Positions 46,519 to 55,181 of a stretch of DNA of 64,000 bases are shown one piece after another. A program made the translations under genes and the position numbers. Numbering within the stretch: the first letter of the stretch is position 1; every line of letters starts with the position of its first letter. The notes beneath the pieces were generated by a model, which saw only the letters and a program-made list of their open reading frames with translations, ran no database searches and was not told the origin of the DNA. Source of the DNA: Paenibacillus roseus (lineage in GTDB: Bacteria > Bacillota > Bacilli > Paenibacillales > Paenibacillaceae); assembly GCF_016424485.1 (NCBI RefSeq), contig NZ_JAELUP010000023.1, positions 1 to 64,000 of the forward strand, given 5' to 3'.

Positions 46519-47172
46519 TTACAACGATGTACTGATATCCTCCATCTTGGCTTCCTCAGAACGCTTTTCTGCCGCGTCAATGGCTTTTTCTTCTTCCACC
46601 GCCTCAGCTTCGGACAACTCTTTCTGCGGTGCGAGAATGGTCACAATCACCAGATCGGAATCCGCTCTGGCCTCCACGCCCTCTGGCAGCTTCAAATGAT
46701 CCAATAACACGTTCTCACCAATCTGCAAATGGGATACATCCACCACAACCGATTCCGGAATTCTGCTTGGCAGACATTGAATCTCAATTTCATGCTGCAG
46801 AATTTGTAAAATTCCGCCCTCTTTGGCTCCAGGCGCATCGCCGGACAGTTCTACCCGAACGGACGTCTTTACCTTTTCATTCATATTAATTTGGTGGAAA
46901 TCAATATGGATAATGTGCTTGGAGATCGGATGCCTCTGCAACTCCCCAAGCATAACCGGCTGCGTCCCGCCACTTGGAACTTGTATTTCCAATACAGCGT
47001 TCGGATGGTGGCGCAAAATATGCAGAACCTGCTTCTCGTCCACGCTTAACGGCGTCGATTCTTTGACTTGCTTGCCATATATAACACCCGGAATCTTTCC
47101 CTCTTGTCTTAGTTTGCGCAGCTCACCTTTGGTTTTGGATTGACGTCTTTCAACTTGCAGCATTGTACTCAT
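46519..47172 (-). CDS. ctc: Ribosomal protein L25 / general stress protein Ctc
   Basis: Ctc binds 5S rRNA in the large subunit and is a stress-induced L25 protein in B. subtilis. The 217-residue chain has the L25 domain (about 1-95: GELRKLRQEGKIPGVIYGK, HIIHIDFHQINMNEKV) and the TL5 C-domain (about 100-185), ending in an acidic tail EAEAVEEEKAIDAAEKR. The ATG at 47172 follows GGAGG. A SigB-like promoter lies 45 bp upstream. The prs gene usually found between glmU and ctc is absent. Confidence 0.95.
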   Translation of the reverse strand: MSTMLQVERRQSKTKGELRKLRQEGKIPGVIYGKQVKESTPLSVDEKQVLHILRHHPNAVLEIQVPSGGTQPVMLGELQRHPISKHIIHIDFHQINMNEKVKTSVRVELSGDAPGAKEGGILQILQHEIEIQCLPSRIPESVVVDVSHLQIGENVLLDHLKLPEGVEARADSDLVIVTILAPQKELSEAEAVEEEKAIDAAEKRSEEAKMEDISTSL

Positions 47173-47216
47173 GCTAGGAAACCTCCTTAAGATAATGCTT
47201 GGGATTTCCTATATTT

Positions 47217-47241
47217 TTACCCAGACATGCCTTGAATAAAC
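47217..47241 (-). promoter_or_regulatory. SigB-like promoter of ctc
   Basis: GTTTAT (47236-47241), 13 bp, GGGTAA (47217-47222) on the minus strand match the SigB consensus GTTTAA-N12-15-GGGWAW in 11 of 12 positions. ctc is the classic SigB gene of B. subtilis. Confidence 0.6.
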
Positions 47242-47251
47242 CATAGGGTTG

Positions 47252-48652
47252 CTATGATGGCTGCGTACGCTCTTTTTTCGCTTTGGCTCGGTTGCGGATT
47301 TTCTCTGCATAGCCCGGTTTGTTCACCTGACGCTCTCTGGCAATTGCCAGATCGTTCTCTGGCACATCATGCGTGATGGTAGACCCCGCCACAACATACG
47401 CGCCATCGCCGATTTTGACAGGCGCAATCAGGTTGACATTGCTGCCGATGAAGGCTCCGTCGCCAATTTGGGTCTTCGATTTATTAAAGCCGTCGTAGTT
47501 CACCGTAATGGCTCCGCAGCCGATGTTGACGTCTTTACCTACAATGGCATCGCCCACATAGCTTAGATGGGATACCTTGCTGCCGTCGCCCAACGAGGCG
47601 TTCTTAATTTCAACGAAGTCCCCGACTTTGCAGTTGTCGCCCAGTTCAGACCCTGGACGCAAGTAAGCAAACGGTCCTACAGAAGTAGAAGAGCCTATCT
47701 TGGAATCATTCAGAACAGAGTGCTTGATAGATGTCTGTCCGCCAATGATGCAATTGGTGATGTCCGCTTGCGGCCCGATAACGCAATCCTCACCGATAAC
47801 CGTCTTGCCACGCAAGATAGTGCCCGGATAGATTACAGTATCCGCTCCAATTACAACGTCGTTCTCGATATATACAGCCGCAGGATCAATGATCGTGACA
47901 CCCGCCAGTAAATGGCGCCGAGCAATTCGCTCTCTCATACTGCGTTCAGCCTCAGCCAGCGCTACACGATCGTTAACCCCAATCGCCTCCGCAGGGTCAT
48001 CGTTGCAATAAGCCTGAATAACCTCCCCTTGCTGCTGTAGAATACCGATAACATCCGTCAGATAATATTCTCCCTGTACATTGTTATTCGTCACTCTGGA
48101 GAGGGCCTCGAACAGCTTGCGATTGTTAAAGCAATAGGTACCGGTATTGATTTCCCGGACAGCCGATTCCTGCACGTTACAGTCTTTATGCTCAACAATC
48201 TTCTCTACTTGCCCTTGCGCACCCCGAATGACACGTCCGTAGCCGGCCGGATCAGGCAGTTCAGCCGTAAGCAGAGTAGCCGCTGAAGCACTGTCTTCAT
48301 GCAATTGAAGCATTGCCAGTACCGTTTCTTTGGATACGAGCGGCGTGTCGCCGCAGATCACGATTGTCGTCCCTTCTTCGTCTCCAAGCAGATCCTTTGC
48401 CTGCAGAACCGCATGACCTGTCCCTAGCTGCTCGGATTGAAGCACGAATTCCGCCTGACCTCCGAGGACGGACTGCACTTTTTCCGCGCCATGTCCCACA
48501 ATAACAACAGACCGTTCACAGCCTGCTCCCTGTACCATATCCAGAACGTGACTCACCATCGGCTTTCCGCATACCGGGTGAAGCACTTTATACAATTTTG
48601 ATTTCATGCGCTTGCCTTGACCCGCGGCAAGAACGATCGCCATTTTCTTCAA
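47252..48652 (-). CDS. glmU: Bifunctional GlcN-1-P acetyltransferase / UDP-GlcNAc pyrophosphorylase
   Basis: GlmU makes UDP-GlcNAc for peptidoglycan and teichoic acid. The N-terminal uridyltransferase domain (1-230) shows [19 protein letters not shown] and GHGAEKVQ. The C-terminal left-handed beta-helix (about 250-450) holds hexapeptide repeats and the acetyltransferase stretch [20 protein letters not shown]. At 466 residues it is full length. A good sigma-A promoter lies just upstream. The stop is only 79 bp from the ctc start, leaving no room for prs. Confidence 0.97.
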   Translation of the reverse strand: MKKMAIVLAAGQGKRMKSKLYKVLHPVCGKPMVSHVLDMVQGAGCERSVVIVGHGAEKVQSVLGGQAEFVLQSEQLGTGHAVLQAKDLLGDEEGTTIVICGDTPLVSKETVLAMLQLHEDSASAATLLTAELPDPAGYGRVIRGAQGQVEKIVEHKDCNVQESAVREINTGTYCFNNRKLFEALSRVTNNNVQGEYYLTDVIGILQQQGEVIQAYCNDDPAEAIGVNDRVALAEAERSMRERIARRHLLAGVTIIDPAAVYIENDVVIGADTVIYPGTILRGKTVIGEDCVIGPQADITNCIIGGQTSIKHSVLNDSKIGSSTSVGPFAYLRPGSELGDNCKVGDFVEIKNASLGDGSKVSHLSYVGDAIVGKDVNIGCGAITVNYDGFNKSKTQIGDGAFIGSNVNLIAPVKIGDGAYVVAGSTITHDVPENDLAIARERQVNKPGYAEKIRNRAKAKKERTQPS

Positions 48653-48687
48653 TTGCGACTCCTCCTAAAAACCTGATGTCGAGATTA

Positions 48688-48716
48688 CTATATCGTATCC
48701 TCAGTCCTGTGTAAAT
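48688..48716 (-). promoter_or_regulatory. Sigma-A promoter of glmU
   Basis: TTTACA (48711-48716), 17 bp, TATAGT (48688-48693) lie about 35 bp before the glmU start on the minus strand. Confidence 0.7.
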
Positions 48717-48800
48717 GTCCACCAGCCCAGCTCATTCCAGCACATTTCGTTCTGGAGATGGATAGCACCGGCCTGGAATGATTTACTTATTATTGTAAAA

Positions 48801-48824
48801 GAAAAAAAGAGCCGCGAGGGCTCT
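48801..48824 (-). terminator. Terminator after spoVG
   Basis: The stem AGAGCC / GGCTCT with a 5-nt loop is followed by seven Ts on the minus strand, about 120 bp past spoVG. Confidence 0.85.
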
Positions 48825-48886
48825 CCTTTTCTAACATCTTTGAAAGTATCATGTTTTACATTTCATACTAGACATTGTTAATTGGT

Positions 48887-48927
48887 GCGAATGCCGCCGT
48901 ATATAATATACGGCAGTCATCATTCGC
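48887..48927 (-). repeat. Two-step hairpin right after spoVG
   Basis: A palindrome GCCGTATATAATATACGGC (48896-48914) sits inside an outer CGAATG / CATTCG pair. It starts 14 bp past the spoVG stop and has no T tract, so it may stabilise the mRNA end. Confidence 0.6.
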
Positions 48928-48940
48928 TTGGAACTCTACA

Positions 48941-49234
<294 letters not shown>

Positions 49235-49266
49235 TCACCACCTTTGCCTATCAAAGACTTGGTGTA

Positions 49267-49295
49267 TAATTCCACAAAGTAGTGCAGAATCCTTC
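49267..49295 (-). promoter_or_regulatory. SigH-type promoter of spoVG
   Basis: GAAGGATTC (49287-49295), 11 bp, GTGGAATTA (49267-49275) on the minus strand match the SigH consensus RNAGGAWWW-N11-12-RNNGAATWW at 17 of 18 positions. Confidence 0.8.
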
Positions 49296-49357
49296 TTTTT
49301 TCTGGAAAATAAAGTTCCAATTTTATATTTATTTTTCCATACAAAGGTTTTTCGATT

Positions 49358-49747
49358 CTATTCGACAGGTATCGATACAATTAATTCGATTTCGACATAA
49401 ACATCTTTTGGCAAACGTGCAACTTCGACGGTCGAACGAGCCGGTTTATGTTCGCCGAAATAAGAAGCATACACTTCATTAATGGCTCCGAACTGGTTCA
49501 TATCTTTAATGAATACCGTCGCCTTCACAACATCCTTAAGTTCAGCCCTCTCAGCCGCAAGCACCGCCTTTAAATTGCGGAACACCTGATGGGTCTGTTC
49601 TTCCACGCCGCCCTCCACAACTTGTCCGTTCACATCCAACGGAATTTGACCAGAGGTAAACAGCAAATTGCCAAGCCGCACAGCCTGGGAATACGGTCCG
49701 ATTGCGGTAGGCGCCTGATCAGTAGAGACAATTTTAAGATTTGACAT
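49358..49747 (-). CDS. ridA: RidA-family enamine/imine deaminase (YabJ)
   Basis: RidA hydrolyses reactive 2-aminoacrylate and related imines; B. subtilis YabJ also affects purR control. The 129-residue protein shows [33 protein letters not shown] and the C-terminal [18 protein letters not shown] with the active-site arginine. Adjacent ATGs at 49747 and 49750 share AGGAGG. It lies between purR and spoVG, the B. subtilis order. Confidence 0.95.
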   Translation of the reverse strand: MSNLKIVSTDQAPTAIGPYSQAVRLGNLLFTSGQIPLDVNGQVVEGGVEEQTHQVFRNLKAVLAAERAELKDVVKATVFIKDMNQFGAINEVYASYFGEHKPARSTVEVARLPKDVYVEIELIVSIPVE

Positions 49748-49780
49748 CATAATCCTCCTCAAAATCAAAATTTTACATTC

Positions 49781-50605
49781 TTAAACAAAATAATTTCCTG
49801 GAACCACGGAGGTGTTCTTGGTCTTCATATCTACAGCTGTCAGCTTCGCGAGCGATACATAATCCTCAAACAACCGCTCCTCGCTGTCGATCTCTCCAGA
49901 TTCTACGAAAACACCTACTCCGGCAACCGTAGCATCGAACTCATGAAGCAGATCCATCATTCCCTGAACCGTCCCGCCGGCTTTAAGAAAATCATCAATA
50001 ATAAGCACGCGGGATTGCTCCTTAAGCGCCCTCCTGGCGAGCGACATCGTCTGGATGCGCTTGTTGGACCCGGATACATAATTAATGCTTACCGCCGATC
50101 CTTCCGTCACTTTATTATCCCTTCTGACGATAACGACCGGCAGATTCAAAAAGGTTGCTGTTGCATAAGCAAGCGGAATGCCCTTGGTCTCTACGGTCAT
50201 AATGACATCGATCTCACGGTCAGCAAAAATTGTAGCAAACATCCGGCCCACATCGTTCATAATGGAGGGCTGGCCCAGCATGTCCGTCATATACAAATAA
50301 CCGCCGGGAAGCACTCTCTCAGGTTGCTCCAGATGGCGGCAAATATCTTTAATAATCGTAAGCGAGGTCGTCTTCTCCATCATTGGAATATACTTTACAC
50401 CGCCTGCCGCTCCTGCCAGGGTATGCAATTGCCCCAATCCTTCATCTTCAAATACTTCCTTAATGATGGCAAGATCTTCGCTGATGGAGGATTTGGCAGA
50501 CTGATAGCGATCGGCAAAAGCTGTAAGCGAAATTAAGGTATGGGGGCGGGCTAACAAGTATTGTGTCATTTCAACTAGTCTGGCACTTCTCTTTAACTTT
50601 TTCAT
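49781..50605 (-). CDS. purR: Pur operon repressor PurR
   Basis: PurR represses purine genes; PRPP releases it from DNA. The 274-residue protein has an N-terminal winged helix (about 1-75) and a phosphoribosyltransferase-like domain with the PRPP loop LIIDDFLKAGGT (201-212). A PurBox-like inverted pair precedes the gene, consistent with the autoregulation known in B. subtilis. The start has GGGAGAGG upstream. Confidence 0.96.
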   Translation of the reverse strand: MKKLKRSARLVEMTQYLLARPHTLISLTAFADRYQSAKSSISEDLAIIKEVFEDEGLGQLHTLAGAAGGVKYIPMMEKTTSLTIIKDICRHLEQPERVLPGGYLYMTDMLGQPSIMNDVGRMFATIFADREIDVIMTVETKGIPLAYATATFLNLPVVIVRRDNKVTEGSAVSINYVSGSNKRIQTMSLARRALKEQSRVLIIDDFLKAGGTVQGMMDLLHEFDATVAGVGVFVESGEIDSEERLFEDYVSLAKLTAVDMKTKNTSVVPGNYFV

Positions 50606-50620
50606 AACCTCTCCCCCAGT

Positions 50621-50667
50621 AGAACCCGAATATTATATTGTCAATATAACATTTTTATACGGGTTTT
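50621..50667 (-). promoter_or_regulatory. PurBox-like inverted pair before purR
   Basis: AGAACCCGAATAT (50621-50633) and, inverted, AAAACCCGTATA (50656-50667) share 10 of 12 bases and carry the CCGA/CCGT core of a PurR box. They flank an AT-rich stretch with -10-like sequences. Confidence 0.45.
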
Positions 50668-50686
50668 TACAAGAAGTACGTTATTT

Positions 50687-51541
50687 TCATGTCAGCATTC
50701 TTACCACATACACTTCTTTGCAAAATCCGCGTAGCCCGTTGTAGATGCGAGCGACCTTCGATTCCTTGGATACCAGGCCAAAAACAGTCGGACCGCTTCC
50801 AGACATCAGTACGCCGTCAGCCCCGAGCCGCTGCATGCTTTCCTTCAACTGGCCCACCTCGGGGTACAGGGAAAGGGTGACGGACTCAAGCACATTGCCC
50901 AGCGAAGCGCACATATCGCCAAAGGAGCCTCTTTCAATTGCAGACAGCATGTCTGAGGTGGAAGGATGGCTCTCCAGTTGCGAAGCACGCAACCTGCCGT
51001 ACACATCTGCTGTCGATACGTTAATTGGCGGCTTAGCCAGCACAACCCAGCACTGCGGCGGATTTCCGATTCGCTGCAGCTTCTCTCCCCGGCCTGTAGC
51101 CAGCGCCGTCTTGCCTGTAATACAGAAGGGGACATCGGAACCCAGCTCTGCCCCAAGCTCACACAGCTCTTCTTCCGATATGCCAAGCTTCCATAGACGG
51201 TTAAGCCCTCGCAGCGCAGCGGCTGCATCAGAGCTGCCGCCTGCAAGGCCTGCGGCAACCGGAATTTTCTTGTCCAAATGAATGTATACGCCCTTGCGGA
51301 CATCATATCTTTCCTTGATCAGCTTGGCTGCCTGAAACGCCAGATTTTTCTCATCCAGCGGAATATAGCCCGCCTGACTTGAAATAATAATGGTGTCCCT
51401 CGGCAGTTCTTCCATCTCCAGACGGTCTGCCAGATCGACCATGGTCATAATCATCTCTACTTCATGATAGCCGTCTTCTCTTTTTCGAAGGACATCGAGC
51501 AGCAAGTTAATTTTCGCCGGAGCCTTTTCATATATCTTCAT
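50687..51541 (-). CDS. ispE: 4-diphosphocytidyl-2-C-methyl-D-erythritol kinase
   Basis: IspE phosphorylates CDP-methylerythritol in the MEP isoprenoid pathway. The 284-residue GHMP kinase shows [12 protein letters not shown] at the start, the ATP motif [17 protein letters not shown] (94-110) and the C-terminal [11 protein letters not shown]. The ATG at 51541 with GGGTGA upstream fits the family; the frame opens 19 codons earlier. It lies between sspF and purR as in B. subtilis. Confidence 0.95.
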   Translation of the reverse strand: MKIYEKAPAKINLLLDVLRKREDGYHEVEMIMTMVDLADRLEMEELPRDTIIISSQAGYIPLDEKNLAFQAAKLIKERYDVRKGVYIHLDKKIPVAAGLAGGSSDAAAALRGLNRLWKLGISEEELCELGAELGSDVPFCITGKTALATGRGEKLQRIGNPPQCWVVLAKPPINVSTADVYGRLRASQLESHPSTSDMLSAIERGSFGDMCASLGNVLESVTLSLYPEVGQLKESMQRLGADGVLMSGSGPTVFGLVSKESKVARIYNGLRGFCKEVYVVRMLT

Positions 51542-51598
51542 CGTATTCACCCGCTCGTTATCAATTACAACTTCACATATTATAACAAATGGGCACAA

Positions 51599-51648
51599 GA
51601 AAAGCTAAGATGATTCCCCGTCGGTTATAAACGGATCATCCTAGCTTC
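51599..51648 (-). terminator. Terminator after sspF
   Basis: Arms AAGCTAaGATGAT / ATCATCcTAGCTT (51603-51648) form a long stem followed by TTTTC on the minus strand, 31 bp past the sspF stop. Confidence 0.8.
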
Positions 51649-51678
51649 AGGTACTGTATGATGAGCTTTGGAAAACAA

Positions 51679-51864
51679 CTATTGCTGAGGTGATTTGGAA
51701 GCGGCTTGCTCTGCCAATTGAATTGCGCGCTTAACCATATTCCCGGCATCCTTGGCACGGATGCTACCCCAGCCTTCCTTTTGAACCGTATCATAAAAGC
51801 CAAGATCCTTGGCCAGTTCGTATTTCAAGTCTTCCGACATAATGGAACGGCGTCTTCTGCTCAT
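51679..51864 (-). CDS. sspF: Small acid-soluble spore protein (SspF type)
   Basis: This DNA-binding spore protein is made in the forespore. The 61-residue protein begins with an arginine-rich [20 protein letters not shown] and continues with the alpha/beta-SASP-like [21 protein letters not shown] and [10 protein letters not shown]. It lies between veg and ispE as in B. subtilis sspF. A SigG-type promoter lies about 55 bp upstream. Confidence 0.93.
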   Translation of the reverse strand: MSRRRRSIMSEDLKYELAKDLGFYDTVQKEGWGSIRAKDAGNMVKRAIQLAEQAASKSPQQ

Positions 51865-51920
51865 CAGGAATCAAGCCCTCCTCTCTGGCGCATTTTAAGC
51901 GCAGTAGCTCTGCACACGGT

Positions 51921-51950
51921 TAGAATGCGCCAAGATGTCCCCTGTTATGC
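51921..51950 (-). promoter_or_regulatory. SigG-type promoter of sspF
   Basis: GCATA (51946-51950), 18 bp, CATTCTA (51921-51927) on the minus strand fit the SigG consensus GHATR-N18-CATNHTA completely. Confidence 0.7.
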
Positions 51951-51986
51951 GCCAAGAACGCCTGCAGTCATTGTATGTTCTTGTAT

Positions 51987-52021
51987 GAAAAAAATACAGT
52001 ACAGGGCTTGCCCTGTACTGT
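51987..52021 (-). terminator. Terminator after veg
   Basis: A perfect 12-bp stem ACAGTACAGGGC / GCCCTGTACTGT is followed by ATTTTTTT on the minus strand. Confidence 0.93.
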
Positions 52022-52038
52022 CTAGATACATTCATATG

Positions 52039-52311
52039 TTATTGCAGGTAGCTGATCTTGACTTGTCCATCATCGTTGCAAACCGTAACTTCAACGGACT
52101 CCGTCAATATATCTGCGTAACTGTAAGACACCCGCTTAAAGGCGTGTTGATCTTGGTCTAGCTTCACAATAAAAACAGAGGGGTAGATTTCTTCCAACAC
52201 ACCGGTACGTTCGATGGTTTTCTTGCGGCCGCCGTTAGCTCGAAGGCTGATTTTGGATCCGACGTGGACTTCCAAACTGCGTTTGATCTCCAATAGCGCA
52301 TTTTTTGCCAT
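52039..52311 (-). CDS. veg: Veg protein
   Basis: Veg is a small, very highly expressed protein linked in B. subtilis to biofilm matrix gene control and germination. The 90-residue product reads [20 protein letters not shown], then [25 protein letters not shown] (parts) and ends in [14 protein letters not shown]; it has an SH3-like barrel pattern. The ATG at 52311 has AAAGAGGTGG upstream. It is driven by a perfect sigma-A promoter. Confidence 0.95.
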   Translation of the reverse strand: MAKNALLEIKRSLEVHVGSKISLRANGGRKKTIERTGVLEEIYPSVFIVKLDQDQHAFKRVSYSYADILTESVEVTVCNDDGQVKISYLQ

Positions 52312-52338
52312 TGTGTACAACCACCTCTTTCTATACAC

Positions 52339-52367
52339 ATTATAACCAAAAAGAGGGAGAATGTCAA
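52339..52367 (-). promoter_or_regulatory. Perfect consensus sigma-A promoter of veg
   Basis: TTGACA (52362-52367), 17 bp, TATAAT (52339-52344) match the consensus at every position with ideal spacing. Confidence 0.93.
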
Positions 52368-52455
52368 ATGAGATTAAATATTATATCAGTAGTCCAAACT
52401 TTTTGTCAATGAACTTTTTCAAAAAAATTCGCAAGCCTTTTTAGCACGAAAACAG

Positions 52456-52498
52456 CAAAAAAAGAAGCTTCCCAACACACTCGCTGCAGGAAGCTTCC
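52456..52498 (-). terminator. Terminator after yabG
   Basis: Arms GGAAGCTTCC and GGGAAGCTTC (52464-52498) form the stem, followed by seven Ts on the minus strand, 12 bp past the yabG stop. Confidence 0.9.
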
Positions 52499-52510
52499 CA
52501 ACCATTTTTG

Positions 52511-53431
52511 TTACATCACTTGATATCCGTTCAATCCATTGTAGCTGTTATAGCTATTATAGGCATCGGTCTGCACCTGCGCCTTTGGCCTCGGCAAGCC
52601 CACCCGGTACCGGCCCATCGTCTCAATACCGCCAACTCCGTCAATACCGCTTATTGTACCGTTAATGACCTCAGGCAGATTGATCGTTTCCTTGAACGGC
52701 GTATAACTGGCCTTAATGGCAATATAAACCGGATCCAGCGCATGAATCAGAATCCGGCCAGGGGAGCTGGCAAAATTCGCTCCGGCATGTAACAGCGCCT
52801 CATAATGCGACTGACAGGCCCCTGCAACGACCACAAGCCCATCCTTGCTCTTGTCATAATCTCGAGCTACCTGTACAGCGTTCACGAAGTTTTGGGAATT
52901 TTTATACCCATTTAAGTTATACTGCTCTGATTGCTGATTCCTGTGCTTGAGCACGCCATCATGACCGGTAATCACAATAATATCCGGTTTAATCTGGGGC
53001 AACAGACGATAAACCATCTCGGCCATTCTGGATTCATGGACATGAATGCCGTGAGCCGGCACGCGCATGCTGGAATAAAGCTGCATGCTTTTTTTCATAT
53101 AGCCTCCGTCGCCATCCAGATGCAAGACAACCCCGGGCACTTCAAAATACGATTGCGGAGTCTGCTGTTCCTGTCTTTCCGTCCAGCCCATCTGCTGATG
53201 AAGCTGCTGCTGCTGCATGCGTTCCATTGTCTGGGTTACCTTGATCTTTACCTTCTGGGCGGCCCCTGTCAATTCCGGATTCTCGACGATAGACAAATCA
53301 TCCAGCGGAGAATCCGCCAGCAGGCGATAGTCAGTGCCCTTAATGATTGCCGACTCGTTTCGAAACCCTTCAACACGGAAAAGCACATCGCCACCGTATG
53401 AATTGCGGACGACAAAATCCCCTGGCTTCAT
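52511..53431 (-). CDS. yabG: Sporulation-specific protease YabG
   Basis: YabG processes spore coat proteins in the mother cell. The 306-residue protein opens MKPGDFVVRNSYGGDVLFRVE and contains the family core VLHLDGDGGYMKKS, VHESRMAE, DIIVITGHDGVLKH, GACQSHYEALLHAGANFASSPGR. The gene lies between rsmA and veg as in B. subtilis, where it is SigK dependent; I did not find a clear SigK promoter. Confidence 0.94.
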   Translation of the reverse strand: MKPGDFVVRNSYGGDVLFRVEGFRNESAIIKGTDYRLLADSPLDDLSIVENPELTGAAQKVKIKVTQTMERMQQQQLHQQMGWTERQEQQTPQSYFEVPGVVLHLDGDGGYMKKSMQLYSSMRVPAHGIHVHESRMAEMVYRLLPQIKPDIIVITGHDGVLKHRNQQSEQYNLNGYKNSQNFVNAVQVARDYDKSKDGLVVVAGACQSHYEALLHAGANFASSPGRILIHALDPVYIAIKASYTPFKETINLPEVINGTISGIDGVGGIETMGRYRVGLPRPKAQVQTDAYNSYNSYNGLNGYQVM

Positions 53432-53500
53432 GAATGATCACCTCTTCCGTCTATCCTATGGGCAAATAGCCGGATTGGTGAAGCCAATTCATGATGAAAA

Positions 53501-54415
53501 TCAGACCGATGCAATATCCATCCAGTCTGATTGCCGTAGCTGTTCGCTAATTCGCGCAAATTCTTCCAGGGAGAGCGTTTCTCCCCGACGACTAGGATCA
53601 ACTTCACAGGCCTGAAGCAGCTCCAGCAGCTTATCTCGGTTATGCTTGCCAACGAATGCGCCAAGATTGTTCGCAAGCGTCTTACGCCGCTGCGAGAAAC
53701 TGGCTTGAACTACCCGGAAATAGAAATCCTCGTCCTCCACCTTAACAGGAGGCTCGCTGCGCAGCGTCAACTTGATGACGGCTGAGTCGACATTCGGCTG
53801 CGGGATAAATACGGTGTGTGGGACGGTGCAGACCAGCTCCGGCTCACAATAATACTGAACGGCTACGCTCAAGCTCCCGTATGTCTTTCCGCCTGGCTTG
53901 GCCGCCATCCGCTCGGCAACCTCCTTCTGAATCATAACAACGATATGCTCCAGCGGCAGCCGCTCTTCTAGCAGCTTCATCAGGATCGGGGTAGTCACGT
54001 AGTAAGGAAGGTTCGCCACCACACTGATTCCCGTCACGTCCTTGTATCGCCGCTCGAGCAGCTCTTGAAGGTTCAACTTCAGAACGTCGCCGTGAACAAC
54101 CTCAACGTGCTCCTGACCTTCCAGCACCTCTTCCAAAATGGGAATCAGCCGGTTGTCAATTTCTACTGCTGTCACCACAGCTGCTGCATCCGCCAGCTTT
54201 TGCGTCAAAGCGCCAATCCCCGGTCCAATCTCCAGCGCACCCTTTGTTTTGTCGAGCTTCGCGGCCGACACAATTTTGTCCAGTATGTTTTGATCAATCA
54301 GGAAATTTTGTCCCAGACTTTTTTTAAATGAAAAGCCGTGCTTGGCAATAATCTCCTTCGTTCGTTTTGGTGTAGCCACTTGCATATCGGCAGCATGTCC
54401 CCCGAGCTTGCTCAT
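53501..54415 (-). CDS. rsmA: 16S rRNA dimethyladenosine transferase RsmA (KsgA)
   Basis: RsmA dimethylates the two adjacent adenines near the 3' end of 16S rRNA. The 304-residue protein shows [15 protein letters not shown] motif [11 protein letters not shown] and the catalytic NLPYYV. C-terminal helices hold RKTLANNLG. It starts at the ATG at 54415 (GGGAG upstream), about ten residues longer than B. subtilis KsgA. It is 20 nt downstream of rnmV. Confidence 0.96.
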   Translation of the reverse strand: MSKLGGHAADMQVATPKRTKEIIAKHGFSFKKSLGQNFLIDQNILDKIVSAAKLDKTKGALEIGPGIGALTQKLADAAAVVTAVEIDNRLIPILEEVLEGQEHVEVVHGDVLKLNLQELLERRYKDVTGISVVANLPYYVTTPILMKLLEERLPLEHIVVMIQKEVAERMAAKPGGKTYGSLSVAVQYYCEPELVCTVPHTVFIPQPNVDSAVIKLTLRSEPPVKVEDEDFYFRVVQASFSQRRKTLANNLGAFVGKHNRDKLLELLQACEVDPSRRGETLSLEEFARISEQLRQSDWMDIASV

Positions 54416-54434
54416 TGCTTATCTCCCTTCAAAA

Positions 54435-54992
54435 CTATTCAATCGTCTCCTCCATTGTCCGAAAAGCGCTTGAGAATTCTTCCAGCGATATTCGAAACAT
54501 CGTACAACGTTTGAAAAATTGCTTCCCATTAGCATACCCGATTCCGAGCAAGTTTCCCATCAACAAACGGCGGCGCGCGGCGTCTGGATGAACGATCAGC
54601 CCGGCATCAATCAGATGCCCCCATGCGATCTGCGGGACCATCGGCTCTGTATCGGCCGTGTACTCCGTACGGACATTCGCAAGCGCCCTTCTGATCGCTT
54701 CAGGGGCAGCATTCTCAACCCCGATATCTCCCTTGTAAAGCGCCTCCTCTTGTGCCAGGAAGGCATGCTTGCAGCCGGGAACTCTCGCCGACACAATCTT
54801 GCGGATACGCTCACCGGCATGATCAGGGTCAGTAAAGATAATGACACCTCTGCGCTCCATAGCCAGCTCTACCCGCTTCAGCACGGCCTCTCCGATCGCA
54901 GAGCCCCCTGTCTCGATTGTTTCCGCCTCAACTGCACGCTTGATCGCTGTCGTATCATCCTTGCCTTCCACTACGATAATTTCCTTAATCAT
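54435..54992 (-). CDS. rnmV: Ribonuclease M5
   Basis: RNase M5 matures 5S rRNA precursors. The 185-residue protein has an N-terminal TOPRIM domain (IIVVEGKDDTTA, IIFTDPDHAGERIRK, AFLAQEEA) and a C-terminal RNA/L18-interacting part. The start is either ATG 54992 or GTG 54998, sharing an AAAGGG/AGGTGG site. It lies between yabE and rsmA, as in B. subtilis. Confidence 0.94.
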   Translation of the reverse strand: MIKEIIVVEGKDDTTAIKRAVEAETIETGGSAIGEAVLKRVELAMERRGVIIFTDPDHAGERIRKIVSARVPGCKHAFLAQEEALYKGDIGVENAAPEAIRRALANVRTEYTADTEPMVPQIAWGHLIDAGLIVHPDAARRRLLMGNLLGIGYANGKQFFKRCTMFRISLEEFSSAFRTMEETIE

Positions 54993-55101
54993 ATCCACCT
55001 GTTCCCTTTACCGTATAAATACTGAACCGCTAAGGGCTATAGCGAAAAAAATTCTCTGATAGCTGGTTCAAATTGAAACTTTTAACCATTGTCAAACGTC
55101 A

Positions 55102-55125
55102 TAAAAAAGAAGAGGCATCGCCTCT
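55102..55125 (-). terminator. Terminator after yabE
   Basis: The stem AGAGGC / GCCTCT with a 3-nt loop is followed by TCTTTTTT on the minus strand. Confidence 0.85.
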
Positions 55126-55181
55126 CCTTATCATGACATATTTAAACTAAAAATACGATATCATAAACCGTAGTCATATTA

